64,000 nt of DNA from Chiua virens (GCA_019787685.1 JAHNUO010000006.1:1984001-2048000); one strand, 5' to 3'. Counted from the stretch's first letter, positions 51,014 to 62,626 are shown. Numbers and translations are program-made. The notes: generated from the letters alone by a model not told the origin.

Positions 51014-52630
51014 ATGTTTTTCTGTGGCATTTCAGGTGAACCTCCGCAAGACCCCGTCGTGTCTGCAAAGTCGGGTCATGTCTACGACCGTCGTCTCATT
51101 CTCAAATACATCAATGACAACGGCACCGACCCTCTCACCGGCGAAAAACTCGAAGAATCAGACCTCCTCGCCATAAAAGCCAGTCCGTATCCTTCCCCTT
51201 CCCCTTCCTTTTCCTTGTACTCACATATTCATAGACCCCAAAGCTGCTCCTCCGAGACCCCCAACCGCGACGTCCTATCCCCGCCCTCCTCCATACCCTT
51301 CAAAACGAGTGGGACGCCCTCGTCCTGGAGACCTTCGCGCTCAAGCAGCAATACAACAACACCCGGCAGGAGCTGAGCTATGCGCTGTATGCACAGGACG
51401 CGGCTAGTCGCGTCGTTGCCCGTCTCATCCGAGAACGCGACGCTGCCAGAGAGTATGTTTCACTCGTTCATCCCTGTTTTCTTGTTCTGACAAGTAATAT
51501 GCAGGGCTCTTGCCAACGTTCAGGCTAGCATGGGCATATCACCCGCACCAACTAACGGCCCAGACGTCGAAATGACCGAGGAGACTCCTCCAGCCGCTCT
51601 GCCAAAACATGTCGTCGACCAAATTGAAGAAACTCAACATAGCTTGTCCGCCACTCGTAAGAAGCGCAAGGCACCTGCTGGATATGCCACTGCTGTAGAA
51701 GTGAAAACATTCGTAGCGAAACAAACCATCCCTTCTCTCCATTCGGCCTCTCCTACTGGCATGAACTCAATTGCCATTTCACGCGCAAATCCATCCCAGT
51801 TCTTGACTGGTGGCAACGACAAAATTGTCCAACTTTACGACAGAAGCACGGACAAAGTACTCGCCTCTCTCAAAGGGCACACGAAGAAGGTCAACCATGT
51901 GGCTTTCCGAGAGCGCGATGGCGATCCCACTTTGCTTTTTTCTGCCGGGGCCGACAAGATCGCTAAAATTTGGTCACATGATAGTACTTCTGGCGAGTAT
52001 CTTCCCAAAGCCACGATCAAGACGCACAAAGGCGACCTGACTGGCCTCGTCATCCACCCCACGTCTACCCTAGTCGCGTACTCCTCTCTCGACAAAACGT
52101 ACTCTCTCCATGACCTCTCCGATTTCTCTCAGGTGTATCACTCTGCGCCTGCCGACGAGCCAATCACTTCCCTTGCCATCCATCCGGACGGTGCTCTGCT
52201 CGCTCTCGGAACGCCTTCGTCGAAGATTCAAATAACTGATGTTCGCACAGGCGCCCTGGCTGCTACCATCTCGCCAGAGGGTGCACCCTTCTCAGTCCAT
52301 ACCTTGTCGTTCTCCGAAAATGGTTATCACTTGTTGTCACCCGACAGTCCCTCTTCGGTGGCTATTTGGGACCTCAGGAAAATGACGGCAGCCCATTCGA
52401 TATCTCTTGGGGACACATTCAAGGTCAACAAAGTCGTGTATGACTATAGCGCCAATTTCTTTGGTGTCGCTGGCAATGAGGGGGTCCGTGTGTTCGCACA
52501 CAAGAGCTGGGAAGAGTTAGTTCGCTTCGAGGAGGCGGGTGACGCGACCGATCTCGTGTTCAGCAATCATGGGAAGGAGTTGTGGGCTACGAGTGGGAGA
52601 GAGGTTAGGATTTGGGGTGTTCCCGAGTAA
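51014..52630 (+). CDS. PRP19: PRP19, U-box E3 ligase and core of the NineTeen complex, with one apparent inserted base
   Basis: Scaffold and ubiquitin ligase of the spliceosomal NTC. The start at 51014 gives MFFCGISGEPPQDPVVSAKS, the U-box, with YINDNGTDPLTGEKLEESDL. After an intron (about 51182-51235) the coiled-coil region is RPPTATS, then IPALLHTLQNEWDALVLETF, ALKQQYNNTRQELSYALYAQ and RLIRERDAAREAL. A final exon holds seven WD repeats, such as GNDKIVQLYDRSTDKVLASL, GHTKKVNHVAF and FSAGADKIAKIW, ending VRIWGVPE. Between TATS and IPALLH there is one extra base near 51276. No intron fits, and the shifted frame would meet a stop in the coiled coil, so this looks like an assembly indel in an essential gene. 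Confidence 0.93.
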
Positions 52631-53178
52631 TCAGTCTGCTACTTGTTATCCTTTGGATGCTGAAATTTCATTTTGGTGTACGAGACAATCGTCATACCGC
52701 TTTGCGCAACCATTGGTGACAAGCCATGAAGTATATAGATATCTGTCCAGTTTAGCCTGGAGCTCCGTCCTCAGGAAAGCGAGCTTCGCGCTGTAATGCG
52801 CGTCAACGTTTTAGGGTTGAAAATGAATGTCATTCGTGCGTTGGTGCAAGTACTTCGTACATACAATGCATAATCTGATGAAAATCGAGGACCGAACTTT
52901 AAACCCGAAAGAAAATAATGGTAATGCGAAGAATGGCTTGAATGTTAAGTGGTTAGAAAGAAGGTGTTACCAGCAGTTGGAGCGTAAGGACCAAAGCGAC
53001 AACCTGAAAGAGAAAAAATTAAGGTCGCGGCCACCGGTCGTCAAAACGATTTTAGGGTGAATGGGAGAATATATATATACAGCGTATACGGGTACAGCAT
53101 CCGAGTTGTCCTTGCTCACCGAAAGGTGATTTGCGCGTCTGTTGCCTTGTTTGGATGCGTACAGTGAGTTGCGGGGGG
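52631..53178. other. Convergent intergenic, PRP19/OPT transporter
   Basis: 548 bp between two convergent stop codons. It contains a short TATATATATA tract near 53070. No gene was recognised. Confidence 0.45.
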
Positions 53179-55893
53179 TCACCAGCTCGATGGACCAAAT
53201 ATCTGGCCAGGACTTAGCGTTCTGAGCGGGGTGCCCAAGGCGTCGGCAGTATTTTGCCAGGCGACATTGCCCCACCAGTTGAGATTGATGCCGCCCTTAG
53301 GCAGCTGCAACGTGAAGAAGATGAAGACGACGCAGATTGCGACACCGGCGTCAAGTCCTGCGGCTAGAATATAATTGTAGCGCATCCACCAGCGGAAGTG
53401 GTAGCGGCGCATGAACCACTGGAAGAAGAAACCGACCAGCAACCAGGAGGAGTAGTTGATACCCGTCGCAGGAGGCATGGCACCAATGCCGGCAAAGAGT
53501 ACAGGGACGTTGACATATCGCCAGTAGGAAAGAGGGAATCTGCGGGCGAGGTAGTAGAAGGGAATGGGGAGCACAGCGCCAAGGAAGAAGAACCATAAGA
53601 TGGGGCTATACATTGCTCCTGCGCCGAAGATCCTCTGCGGACCGATGCCTCCCCATAGAAGTGAAGATGTAGCGAATACTGTCGTGGAAGGACAGGTGAA
53701 AAAGTCTGGTTGGTGGGGTTGGCAGATGTCGACGATGTTTGCAAACATCCAGTTCTGCACCAGGGTGACCACGATGCTGCTGATGAACGCAGCGATGACC
53801 TGAGCGGCGAACATCAGACGGGGAGGGATCTTCATGTAGTGACCAAGCTTCATGTCACCAGCGAACCCAACTGCTTGGTTCGTGCCGGCGTAAGCAGTTG
53901 CCTTGAAGATCATGACAGCCACAGGTTTGCCGGGGAAGATGTACCCAGCGATGAGCTCGTACATGACAGTTAATCCAATCGATTGGTTTGTAAGCGCCTG
54001 AATCATGCCAACCGGGATCGACAACAGCGCAGCGAAGAATAAGGCGAGGCACACTCCCCAGATAGGAAGTTCAGTGGGGAAGATTTCAACCGCGACGAAA
54101 AGCCATATGAGCATTATGACTCCCAGCAACGCATACCACCATTGGGGAACTTCAGGATATGCCTGCATAAGACGCGAGTGGACATCTCGCTCGTCCTTCA
54201 GATTGCTCCTGAATCGTTTAATGATATCACGTCGATACCACACTAAACATGGCGCTTAGACAAAATGTTGTCGAGATAGAAAAATACTCACGGAAGGAAT
54301 GAACGACGATGGAGGTAAATGCAGCAAATGCGACGCCGTATGCGACTGCAAGTGTTGATGACAAGAATGCTGGAGAATACGCTTCGTACTTGCTCACGTC
54401 GAAAATGCCGTCGGTGACAACTTGCGTTGGATCGTAGGGGGCACCGGTGTTGTCAAAGGCAGTCGTAGAAGAAATCGGCAAGTAACTCATGTAGAAACTA
54501 TTTGTGTCTAGGTAGAAATTCAAAGGCTGAGATTGACATCCTGGAAAGTGGAACAAATGGCTCACAGTATAGGATTGGTGCGATAATCCAAAAACAGATT
54601 AAGAAGCCAACACCTGTGTTTGCCTCTGACCACCACTAGAAACGAAAATGAGCCACTAGAGTAAAACGTCTCAAGAAATAAACGCACCGGCGAGACGAGA
54701 GGGTTAGAAAAGTAAGATACCTGGGCCCAGTCAAACGTGAGAATGCCCATGCCAAGACCGGTGGAGGTGCCGAACAAGGTGTTGACGACAACATTATTTG
54801 GTGCGATCCAGCACACCCAGTTGAAAACACTGAGGCCGGTCCATAGGTAACCGGGAACGAAATACCATAGAAAGCTGCAAGCGACCACAATGGTGAAGAA
54901 TTTCCCCCGAGAGATGTGGCGATGGTCGGGTTTACTATAAGCCCTGTGAAGAGTATTGAAGAGCGCACAGTTGACCAGGGCACCAGGCCAAATCATGCTG
55001 CTAGGATAGACGAGGAAACGGCGGAGGAGACCACCCAACGAGAAGCCAATCAACTGCGTGGAAAGAACAAGCAAGAGCTCGTACGCAGTGTTGAGGGTCT
55101 GATTGTAGAAGATGCGTTGTGCGGCGACAACATCGGTTGCGTATGCACCACTGACAACTACATTGGCCATGACGGTGATGAGAACATGCTCCTTAATGTT
55201 GAAAGGACCGGGATTCAGCGTCCAGGTATAGCCGAGGGTATTGAAGCGGGTGGTAGGCAGAACACGCTCCAGGCCTTTGCCAAGGGGCAAGGCCGTCAGC
55301 TGAGCGATGATACCCGTAATGAGAACAGAGGGATCTAGAGACAAGGGTGAATTCGACCGAACTGAACGGATAAAAAATGAACTTACACCGCATGGAGAAG
55401 AACTGATTCATCGCAGAAATGACGACTGTGAAGAATAAGCCCAATGCCCAGGTGCGGAACGTGTTGACGGGCATTGTGGCATCATCGACACTCGAGATAG
55501 CGGCGCGAACCTCGGGGTAAGGGGAATCGCTGTGAGCGGTAATGAGTAAAATAGCTGTAATATGTGGGATCCGACTAACTCGTCGTAATCAAATGCGGTG
55601 CCTTGGGTGTCAGTCTTGGATGCGGTGGAATACCTTGCGGACTCTGAGCGAGATTCTACATCGAATTCTGAGATACGGATGGACCCGCTGTCGGGGGCCT
55701 TCTTCCTCTCAAGCTCGAAGACCTCTGTGCTGGCGTCTGAGAGAGATTGCAACTCGGAATGATAATCGAAGTTGGGGTCATTCAGATGGTCCATGAGGAA
55801 GTCGACGTCCTGAGGAACATCTGGTACACCTCGATGACGAGCAGAGGAAGGAGTCACGATGTTCGTCGCGCTGTTGAATGCTGTGGGAGTCAT
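53179..55893 (-). CDS. OPT-family oligopeptide transporter
   Basis: Proton-coupled transporter of small peptides or glutathione-like substrates. The start at 55893 (MTPTAFNSATNIVTPSSARH) precedes a cytosolic N-terminus. The family signature SPYPEVRAAISSVDD follows an intron, then PVNTFRTWALGLFFTVVISA with NQFFSMR. Membrane segments include NPGPFNIKEHVLITVMANVV, SGAYATDVVAAQRIFYNQTL, FSLGGLLRRFLVYPSSMIWP and FSNPLVSP. The C-terminal half has YELIAGYIFPGKPVAVMIFK, NQAVGFAGDMKLGHYMKIPP and GINLNWWGNVAWQNTADALG. About 14 hydrophobic segments fit the family. Short introns lie near 54243-54295, 54565-54600, 54640-54700, 55335-55385 and 55540-55580. The specific substrate is not predictable. Confidence 0.93.
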
Positions 55894-56880
55894 GGCTTCA
55901 CCGATTTCAGCGTCAGGTAGAAGGAATATTAAGCCGATCCTCAAGAGGAGGCTCAGGCGTGAGGGGAGGGCTTATGAGGAGGAGGAAAGATGGTCTGTTC
56001 CCAGGGATTCATGGCCTTTTGAGTCGTCGATATTGTTGAGCAGACAGCACAGATGAAGCATACGGAGCCCAGAATGGCAGGATGATCCATGATTGGGGGT
56101 CGAAGATTGACAAGACAATAAGCCGGATTTGACAAGGTACACAGCAAGACAAAAAGCTGGGAGAAGCTTCTCGCCCGGTCGGTTAAGCGGAACAAAAGGC
56201 GCGAACCTACTGTATTTGATCGATGACGTAGAATCACTGAGTCACGGCCCGTCTGCATTCCGCGCGCAAATGCACATCCAGTATGAGCCAGAACGCTCTG
56301 GAGCCCATGCAATGGTGAGTACCAGTGTATATCCGCCACTCACCCAAGACCTCTCACATAGACATGCAAATCCGAACATGCTTACTGTCAGCTTGGCGAA
56401 ACGCCGACTTGAGACCGTTGCAATTGTCTTCGGATACACTTGAGAAAACAATAAGCTTCATTTCCTAATATGGAAAGGTAAGAATGTACCACGGGTCAAA
56501 CCTCGGACAAAACCCACCTATCTCGGAGAGGGATGAAACATCCCATAAATACTGCCGATATCCATGATAATGTCGCATGCGTAAGTACCTAGCGTACGAC
56601 CTGATGGGCCATTATCACGCACTTTCAGTGCTTCCTAACATGTTTGAACAGAGCGCTTGCTCACCGGCCGCGGTTCAATCGTTCAATCATAGATTGTTCC
56701 CGGACCCTTTCAAGCAAGCTCCCAGATCAGCTGTCCCCTGAGTCCATAAAAATATCTAGTCGTAAGGATGACGAATAGCTTTCTACCCATGTGATGACTC
56801 GACTTCGATCTTCTTATCAGGCGCGAGAGCCCATTCTCTTCTAACCTTTCCTCTTCGCCTCCGTGGACAGCCATTTCACT
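55894..56880. other. Intergenic, OPT transporter/dioxygenase divergent region
   Basis: 987 bp between two divergent starts, the longest non-repetitive gap in the window. A TATA-like CATAAAAATATC lies near 56744, about 140 bp upstream of the dioxygenase. No coding segment was recognised. Confidence 0.45.
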
Positions 56881-58240
56881 ATGTCGACTATCGAAACTAT
56901 GACATGCACACAGGACGCCTCCAAAGGCCCGGGAGAACAGCCATACAAATACGCTCACCTTTTACCTTACTTCTCTCAGGATACATACCCCCCTCTCATC
57001 CCTTACGAGCACGTTGATCCTGGATTTCGTGCCCTCAATCACCTGGACCCCCGTACCTTTTTGAAAGATGCAACAAGTGTGATTGAGCTGACCCCAAACT
57101 TGGGGACAGAAGTCCGAGGAATCCGCCTTACGGATCTTGATGGCGATGGGAGGGATCAACTCGCTTTAGAGGTAATTACAGAAGCATCGCCAGATCTCAG
57201 CACCATAAACGCTCGTACAATAGGTTGCCAGACGTGGATTGATGGTCTTCAGGGACCAACCGGATTTTATCGACCAGAGTCCAGAAGCTTATCTGGAATG
57301 GGGACGTCACTTCGGAAGGTTTGTCGCCCTTGGTTTCATTCCCTATCACTTGTAGCCCAAACTGAGCCAACACCTACCTGACGCATACTAGGTTGCACAT
57401 TCACCCCACTTCGGGTCATCCAAAGGAATACCCGGAAATCCATCTCGTATACAAGTCAGATTTCGTACAAGATCCTATATTTGAATACATCTGACCGTTT
57501 TTCCTGCCGAACAGAGATGCCAACACAACTTTCAATTTTGAAATCCAAGACAGCATCACAACTACTGTCTGGCACTCTGACGTGTCTTATGAGCTTCAGC
57601 CCCCAGGACTCACCACCTTCTTTCTTCTCTCTCAGCCGTCAACGGGTGGTGACACGTTGTTCACATCGCAAGTTTCTACACTGAAGAAGCTATCCCCGTC
57701 TTTCGTTGCATTCCTGCGAACTCTGAGTGCAGTGCACTCTGGAGCTGAACAAGCCAATTTTTCTCGCTCAGGAAAACGGGGAGGGATAGTAAGGCGCGAA
57801 CCAGTGGAAAATGTACACCCCTTGGTCAGGCGTCACCCGGTAACCGGCGAGGAAGCACTCTATGTCAATAGACAGTTCACTAGACGCATTGTCGGTCTGA
57901 AACGTGAAGAATCGGGTGAGGATATTGTATGCACTCATAACTATCAATGCTAACAACGACAAGAAACCATCCTCAAGTTCTTGTACGATCACATTGACAA
58001 AAGTGGCGATCTGCAGGCCAGGGTAAAGTGGGAACCTGGTACTGTCGTGCTGTGGGATAACAGGGTGACTGCACATGTGAGAAACTCATTTGTATGGGTT
58101 GACTTGTTCACTAACAAGGCTTATTGTAGTCCGCTATCGTTGACTATGGGGACTCAAAGGAGCGTCGTCACGGTGCTCGCATCACACCTCAAGGAGAACG
58201 GCCTATCCCGGCTTGCGATGGGTTAAAGTTACCAAACTAG
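56881..58240 (+). CDS. TauD/TfdA-type 2-oxoglutarate-dependent dioxygenase
   Basis: Likely sulfonate/taurine-type or related alpha-ketoglutarate dioxygenase of the fungal JLP1 kind. The ATG at 56881 gives MSTIETMTCTQDASKGPGEQ. Then come NHLDPRTFLKDATSVIELTP, LGTEVRGIRLTDLDGDGRDQ, VARRGLMVFRDQPDFIDQSP, EWGRHFGRLHIHPTSGHPKE, the metal motif TTTVWHSDVSYELQPPGLT (H and D), STGGDTLF, PVTGEEALYVNRQFTRRIVG and the distal His/Arg part WEPGTVVLWDNRVTAH, DSKERRHGARITPQGERP. Introns at about 57171-57222, 57318-57391, 57460-57513, 57927-57963 and 58075-58129 keep the frame. The stop is at 58238-58240. All Fe ligands and the 2-oxoglutarate Arg are present. The native substrate is unknown. Confidence 0.93.
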
Positions 58241-58954
58241 TGCGATACGTCTTTGTCGTGTGTTAGGTTGGCAGTTGTAGTTGAGGCTAGGAATGACTAC
58301 TTATCTTGCTACTACCCACATAACTTATCGGAGTCTAGTGACGAGAGTGGCTGTACGGTTAATTACTGTCGTGGCAGTGCAGAGATGCACAACGTCTTCG
58401 AGGCAACCGATGAAGACACTTTCCAGGTGGTTATGGATGCACGTACAGAGCAGGAAAAGGACAACTTGGATGCTGATGCTGATGCTGAAACACCGGGTGC
58501 CTTGTCGCACCCGAAAGGAAGTGCTTGAGGCCATGTTTGTGTTGCAGGAGGCTATCAGGTACATGTTGTGCACGTTTGGGCAGCAGACAAACTAGTGGGA
58601 TGCGAAACATGACGTCATAGCACGCTTCAAGTTCATAGATTATTTTGCTCATACTTAGCCTCGTAACACATTAGATTTGATGTTAACCAATACTATTCAC
58701 TAGTGTTTACCAATTTGCCTCAGAAGGCTGGCCTCCCACAGAACAAACTTGAATACTCCCTCATAGTGTATACCGTACCTTCAGGCACAGTGTCCTGACT
58801 CCTGAGAGCTATCACTTATGTGGGAGTCAACTGTACTTGGTTGTTTCATTGTCATGCAGTGCCATTTAATTTTTATTGCATTTGTTTCAGCAAATTATAT
58901 TGAATGTGTGTGAAAGACCAAAGAACCTAAGTGGTAAAGTGAATAAGAGCCAAA
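58241..58954. other. Gene-free stretch between the dioxygenase and the solo LTR
   Basis: About 710 bp. It contains a short GATGCT trinucleotide-like run near 58468-58488 and is AT-rich in its second half. No coding segment was recognised. Confidence 0.45.
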
Positions 58955-58959
58955 GAAGG
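58955..58959. repeat. Left target-site du­plication GAAGG
   Basis: GAAGG directly before the LTR terminus TGTCAT. It matches the five bases after the right terminus (60074-60078). Confidence 0.8.
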
Positions 58960-59724
58960 TGTCATATACCGCTCCGTTCTCCGTTCCTCCGGATACAACT
59001 CCGTACCTCTTAGACCATAACTCCAGGTCGATCACCCTCAGGACGCAACTCCGTGATCCTGGACCTCCGTTACGTATATATGTTTCCTCTTTTATCTTAG
59101 TACATAACCTGTGTCTCGCTTACGAGCACAGCTCCGGCTTTCTCAGTACCTGACTTACCTCCGGCTATGTAGTTTCCTGATCTTCCGTCTTACTCAGTTC
59201 TTACCAACTCTGTTACTAATCTCCATTCCACTCTGAGTATATAAACTGTAGTACCCCGACTGTGTACCCTTAGTCTGAATATTAGTTTATTGTACGACTC
59301 ACTCCGAACACTCCATAAGACCTTGACGGTCTTTACTCCGCTGTCATATACCGCTCCGTTCTCCGTTCCTCCGAATATAACTCCGTTTCTCTTAGACGAT
59401 AACTCCGGGTCGATCTCCCTCAGGACGCAACTCCGCGACCCCGGACCTCCGTTACGTATATATGTTTCCTCTTTTATATTAGTACATAACCTGTGTCTCG
59501 CTTATGAGCACAGCTCCGGCTTTTTCAGTACCCGACTTACCTCCGGCTATGTAGTTTCCCGATCTTCCGTCTTACTCAGTTCTTACCAACTCCGTTACTA
59601 ATCTCCATTCCACTCCGAGTATATAAACTGTAGTACCATGACTGTGTACCCTTAGTCTGAATATTAGTTTATTGTACGACTCACTCCGAACACTCCGTAA
59701 AGACCTTGACGGTCTTTACTCCGC
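58960..59724. repeat. Tandem direct repeat A, two copies of about 382 bp
   Basis: Copy 1 is 58960-59341 and copy 2 is 59342-59724. They differ mainly by transitions plus one inserted A near 59700. Both begin TGTCATATACCGCTCCG and contain a TATATAAA box. Copy 2 ends in a perfect hairpin (59697-59719) with 9-bp arms GTAAAGACC/GGTCTTTAC around TTGAC. Confidence 0.9.
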
Positions 59725-60073
59725 TCGACTCCACTTTATGTGTTGAGTCATATATCTACCTCCGTTTTCCGCACGTCCGAAATATAGGGACAGACTGTGA
59801 CAAGGGCGCACCACATACGGTGAAGCCAAGTCCCGTCCGACGCTACAACTCCGGAGATCCGGAGTTGGCTACCTCCGAGTCGCACGGTCTCTAACATCCG
59901 CTCGACTCCACTTTATGTGTTGAGTCATATATCTACCTCCGTTCTCCGCACGTCCGAAATATAGGGACAGACTGTGACAAGGGCGCACCACATACGGTGA
60001 AGCCAAGTCCCGTCCGACGCTACAACTCCGGAGATCCGGAGTTGGCTACCTCCGAGTCGCACGGTCTCTAACA
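59725..60073. repeat. Tandem direct repeat B, two copies, period 177 bp
   Basis: Copy 1 is 59725-59901 and copy 2 is 59902-60073. They are nearly identical. Each includes the inverted repeat AACTCCGG-AGAT-CCGGAGTT (59847-59866 and 60024-60043) and ends in CTCTAACA, the LTR 3' terminus. Confidence 0.92.
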
Positions 60074-60078
60074 GAAGG
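60074..60078. repeat. Right target-site duplication GAAGG
   Basis: GAAGG directly after the LTR terminus CTCTAACA. It matches the left copy at 58955-58959. Confidence 0.8.
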
Positions 60079-60637
60079 TGACCAGTAAAGCATGAAAAGT
60101 TGCAAAGTGATAAAGTGGAAAGTGTCAAAGGTGCTTTAAAGATGAGGGATCTACTTTCAAAGTGGTAATTTACTTTACACACCTGACATTGAAAGTGCCA
60201 TAAAGTGCCGTAAAGTGTGTAAAGTGGCCGTAAAGTGATTGTAACATTTGCTGATGCTGGTCACTATTTTTCAGCACCAATCACTGATAATTTATGCTAA
60301 TCCAGTCACATTAAATCATGCACAAGTATTTGTCACTGATAACCTACACCCATCTTCCTGTGACACTGAAAACAAGTGAGCAGTAACCATCACTGATAAG
60401 ATGAGTCCATTGAATCTGTGACCTTGTCACGTATTTTGCCTCTTTCGGTGACTGTGACGCTCATTTTCACACGACCGGACTTTTTCCAGTGTGTTAGCAG
60501 CATCGATTGGATTATCAGATCACTAAACGGACATCGAGCAGACCCAAAAACTAGTATCCTTCAAACTTTCACTTGACTCTTCCTGAGCACACTTGGACTA
60601 GTCACTTTGAGGCTCTGAGCGGCCGCATTCGTTGCAG
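60079..60637. repeat. Short-motif repeat zone upstream of ALG10
   Basis: Between about 60094 and 60240 the hexamer AAAGTG occurs nine times, often as TAAAGTG. From 60275 to 60400 TCACTGATAA occurs three times. The remaining 230 bp should hold the ALG10 promoter. No coding segment was recognised. Confidence 0.65.
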
Positions 60638-62437
60638 ATGCCGCAAGCCACAGGATTCCTCTTCTTTGCCTACTGTGGTGTTGCCCTGTCTTTGCTCAGG
60701 GAATTTAACAATCAAGTTACTAAGCCGTACATGGTGTGCTTCAACTCTTGCCTGTGTACTAAATACCGTATTGACAAGCGGCAGGACGAGCCCTTCCATG
60801 TCCCGCAAGCACAGGCATACTGCAGGGGCGAATGGTCGACCTGGGACCCAAAGATCACTACACCACCGGGACTGTCAGTTTTGTTCTGGAAATACAACTC
60901 ACTGTGCATTTAAAGAATATACCTGCAGGTACATGCTAAGCGTTCTGTTCCATCACATTTTCATGTTTCGCTGCAACCTGGCGCTGTTGCGATTCACTGT
61001 GACGCTCACGTTGATCTCTCTTCCCATCTGGATTACTCGTCTCCTCGCATTTCACCAACGTCGTCGTCCACCTCCGATTCTCGCACCGAGTACCGAAGCA
61101 CTTGTTCTATCCACATTTCCAACTGTCTGGTTTTATGGGTTTTTGTACTACACAGAAATCCCCAGCCTTGTTTCGGTCCTGCTAACCGTCATACTTGCAA
61201 CACAACACTGGCACTTATCTGCGGCGATGGTGTGTATTGCACTGCTAACGTGTTCTGACTTTGCCCTCAACCTTGGCAGTTAGGTGCTATTAGCTGTCTT
61301 TTTCGCCAAACAAACGTTGTATGGGTGATATATGCATTTGCTACCAGTCAGCTTATGCGGTTACGGTTCAGTCGCGGAAATATGTTGTTACATGACCCGC
61401 CTGCGTCATCCGCTGGCCCAGGCAAGTAATGCGGACTCCATTTCGGCTTGTTGACTAGATCTGTCGCGTACTTTCAGGTGACTTCCTGCGAGCGATCGTC
61501 AGTGCTCCAGTCGCATTTCCAGAGCTGCTCTTGCCGGCTATGCCATACGCACTCGTGGTAGTCCTGTTTGGGGTATTTGTACTGTGGAACGGCGGCATCG
61601 TGCTAGGTGTGGTATATCGGGTCCAATCTTGCATCCATGAATCTGACCGTTGCTTCCTCATTGCAGGCGACAAGGCTAACCACGTGCCCGTACTGCATGT
61701 ACCCCAATTGTATTATTTTATTGCATTTGCGACAATGATGGGGTGGCCCGCGGTCTTATTTGGTCACGGTGGGCCGCTGAAGCTTGCAACTGAAGTCACT
61801 CGCCGCATGTTCGGAACTAGCAGGTCCGCACCTCTTGACAAGGTAGAAATCTGCTGACGTTTTGAATAGGAGAGTTGCCTTCACAGCCATGCTTTCAGCA
61901 CTCATGGCGTTCACAGTGCACAACTTCACGTGAGTGGTACACTGTCTTCTATCGCCGCATCTCAATTCTTGGATCGGACCCACGAAGCATTCACCACCCA
62001 TTTTTGCTCGCTGATAACCGCCACTATACTTTCTATGTGTGGCGTCGGGTGTTTATGATGCATCCGATTGTGCCTTACCTGTTTATACCCGGATACCAAG
62101 CTTGCGCATGGGCGTGGTGGCTGCGTGTTGGTAAGATGGATTTACTGCTATCGATGGAATTGGGAATTGACCCTGAACTTGTCAACAACCAGCTGGTGAC
62201 CAGACACTATTGCAGACCCTCGTTTTGCCCCTTGCGATCATCCCAACGCTGTTTCCTACGCCGCTTTTGGAACCACGGTATTTCTTGGTTCCGTATATCC
62301 TACTACGGGCACAGGTGGCAGACATGAGTTCTGTGGGGCTTTTGGTTGAAGGCTTGTGGTATGGGGTGGTAAATTTCGCGACGACCTACGTGTTTTTGTA
62401 CATGGAACGCGCGGGAGTCGGTAGATTTATGTGGTGA
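60638..62437 (+). CDS. ALG10: ALG10/DIE2, alpha-1,2-glucosyltransferase of N-glycan assembly
   Basis: Adds the terminal glucose to the dolichol-linked oligosaccharide in the ER membrane. The ATG at 60638 gives [20 protein letters not shown]. After a 51-nt intron (60734-60784) comes [20 protein letters not shown] with [11 protein letters not shown], the luminal signature. Many membrane segments follow: [100 protein letters not shown] and [20 protein letters not shown]. The stop is at 62435-62437. The first intron lacks stops and is a multiple of three. The intron at 61422-61477 is GC-AG. The exon border near 62130 (LRV/TLVLPL) was hard to place. Confidence 0.94.
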
Positions 62438-62498
62438 CCAACAAATATACAAACACGGTTGCCACTCGACTTGAGGTTGGTTTTTCAAAATTTCAACA

Positions 62499-62522
62499 TT
62501 GACCACGACCACGACCACGACG
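62499..62522. repeat. Short GACCAC hexamer tract
   Basis: About four tandem copies of GACCAC between ALG10 and the Ser/Pro-rich gene. Simple sequence. Confidence 0.7.
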
Positions 62523-62626
62523 TAGCAGACAACGCGGAATCCCACACTGTAGCTGGCTGGAACGGTCCACAGACTCTAATTCTACATACTTGGAAACATT
62601 CACAGTGCAACTAGCAATTTGTCCTC

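Larger units (their letters stand above)
58960..60073. mobile_element. Solo LTR of a retrotransposon with internal tandem duplications
   Basis: 1,114 bp bounded by TG (TGTCATATACC) and CA (CTCTAACA), flanked by the 5-bp direct repeat GAAGG on both sides. This indicates integrase-mediated insertion of an LTR element. There is no internal coding region, so it is a solo LTR. Its inside is an A-A-B-B array: unit A (58960-59341 and 59342-59724) begins with the LTR 5' terminus and holds TATATAAA boxes (59238-59245, 59620-59627). Unit B (59725-59901 and 59902-60073) carries the LTR 3' terminus. The whole element is strikingly rich in CTCCG. Small open frames inside are repeat-derived and not genes. 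The family (Gypsy or Copia) cannot be determined. Confidence 0.82.

Noticed and set aside
53179..58240. OPT transporter and TauD dioxygenase as a nutrient-use cluster
   Set aside because: They are divergent but 987 bp apart. Substrate classes differ, and no regulator or third enzyme supports a shared pathway.
58959..59601. Two similar plus-strand open frames with matching peptides
   Set aside because: They are the two copies of LTR repeat A. Similarity follows from the DNA duplication and not from a protein.
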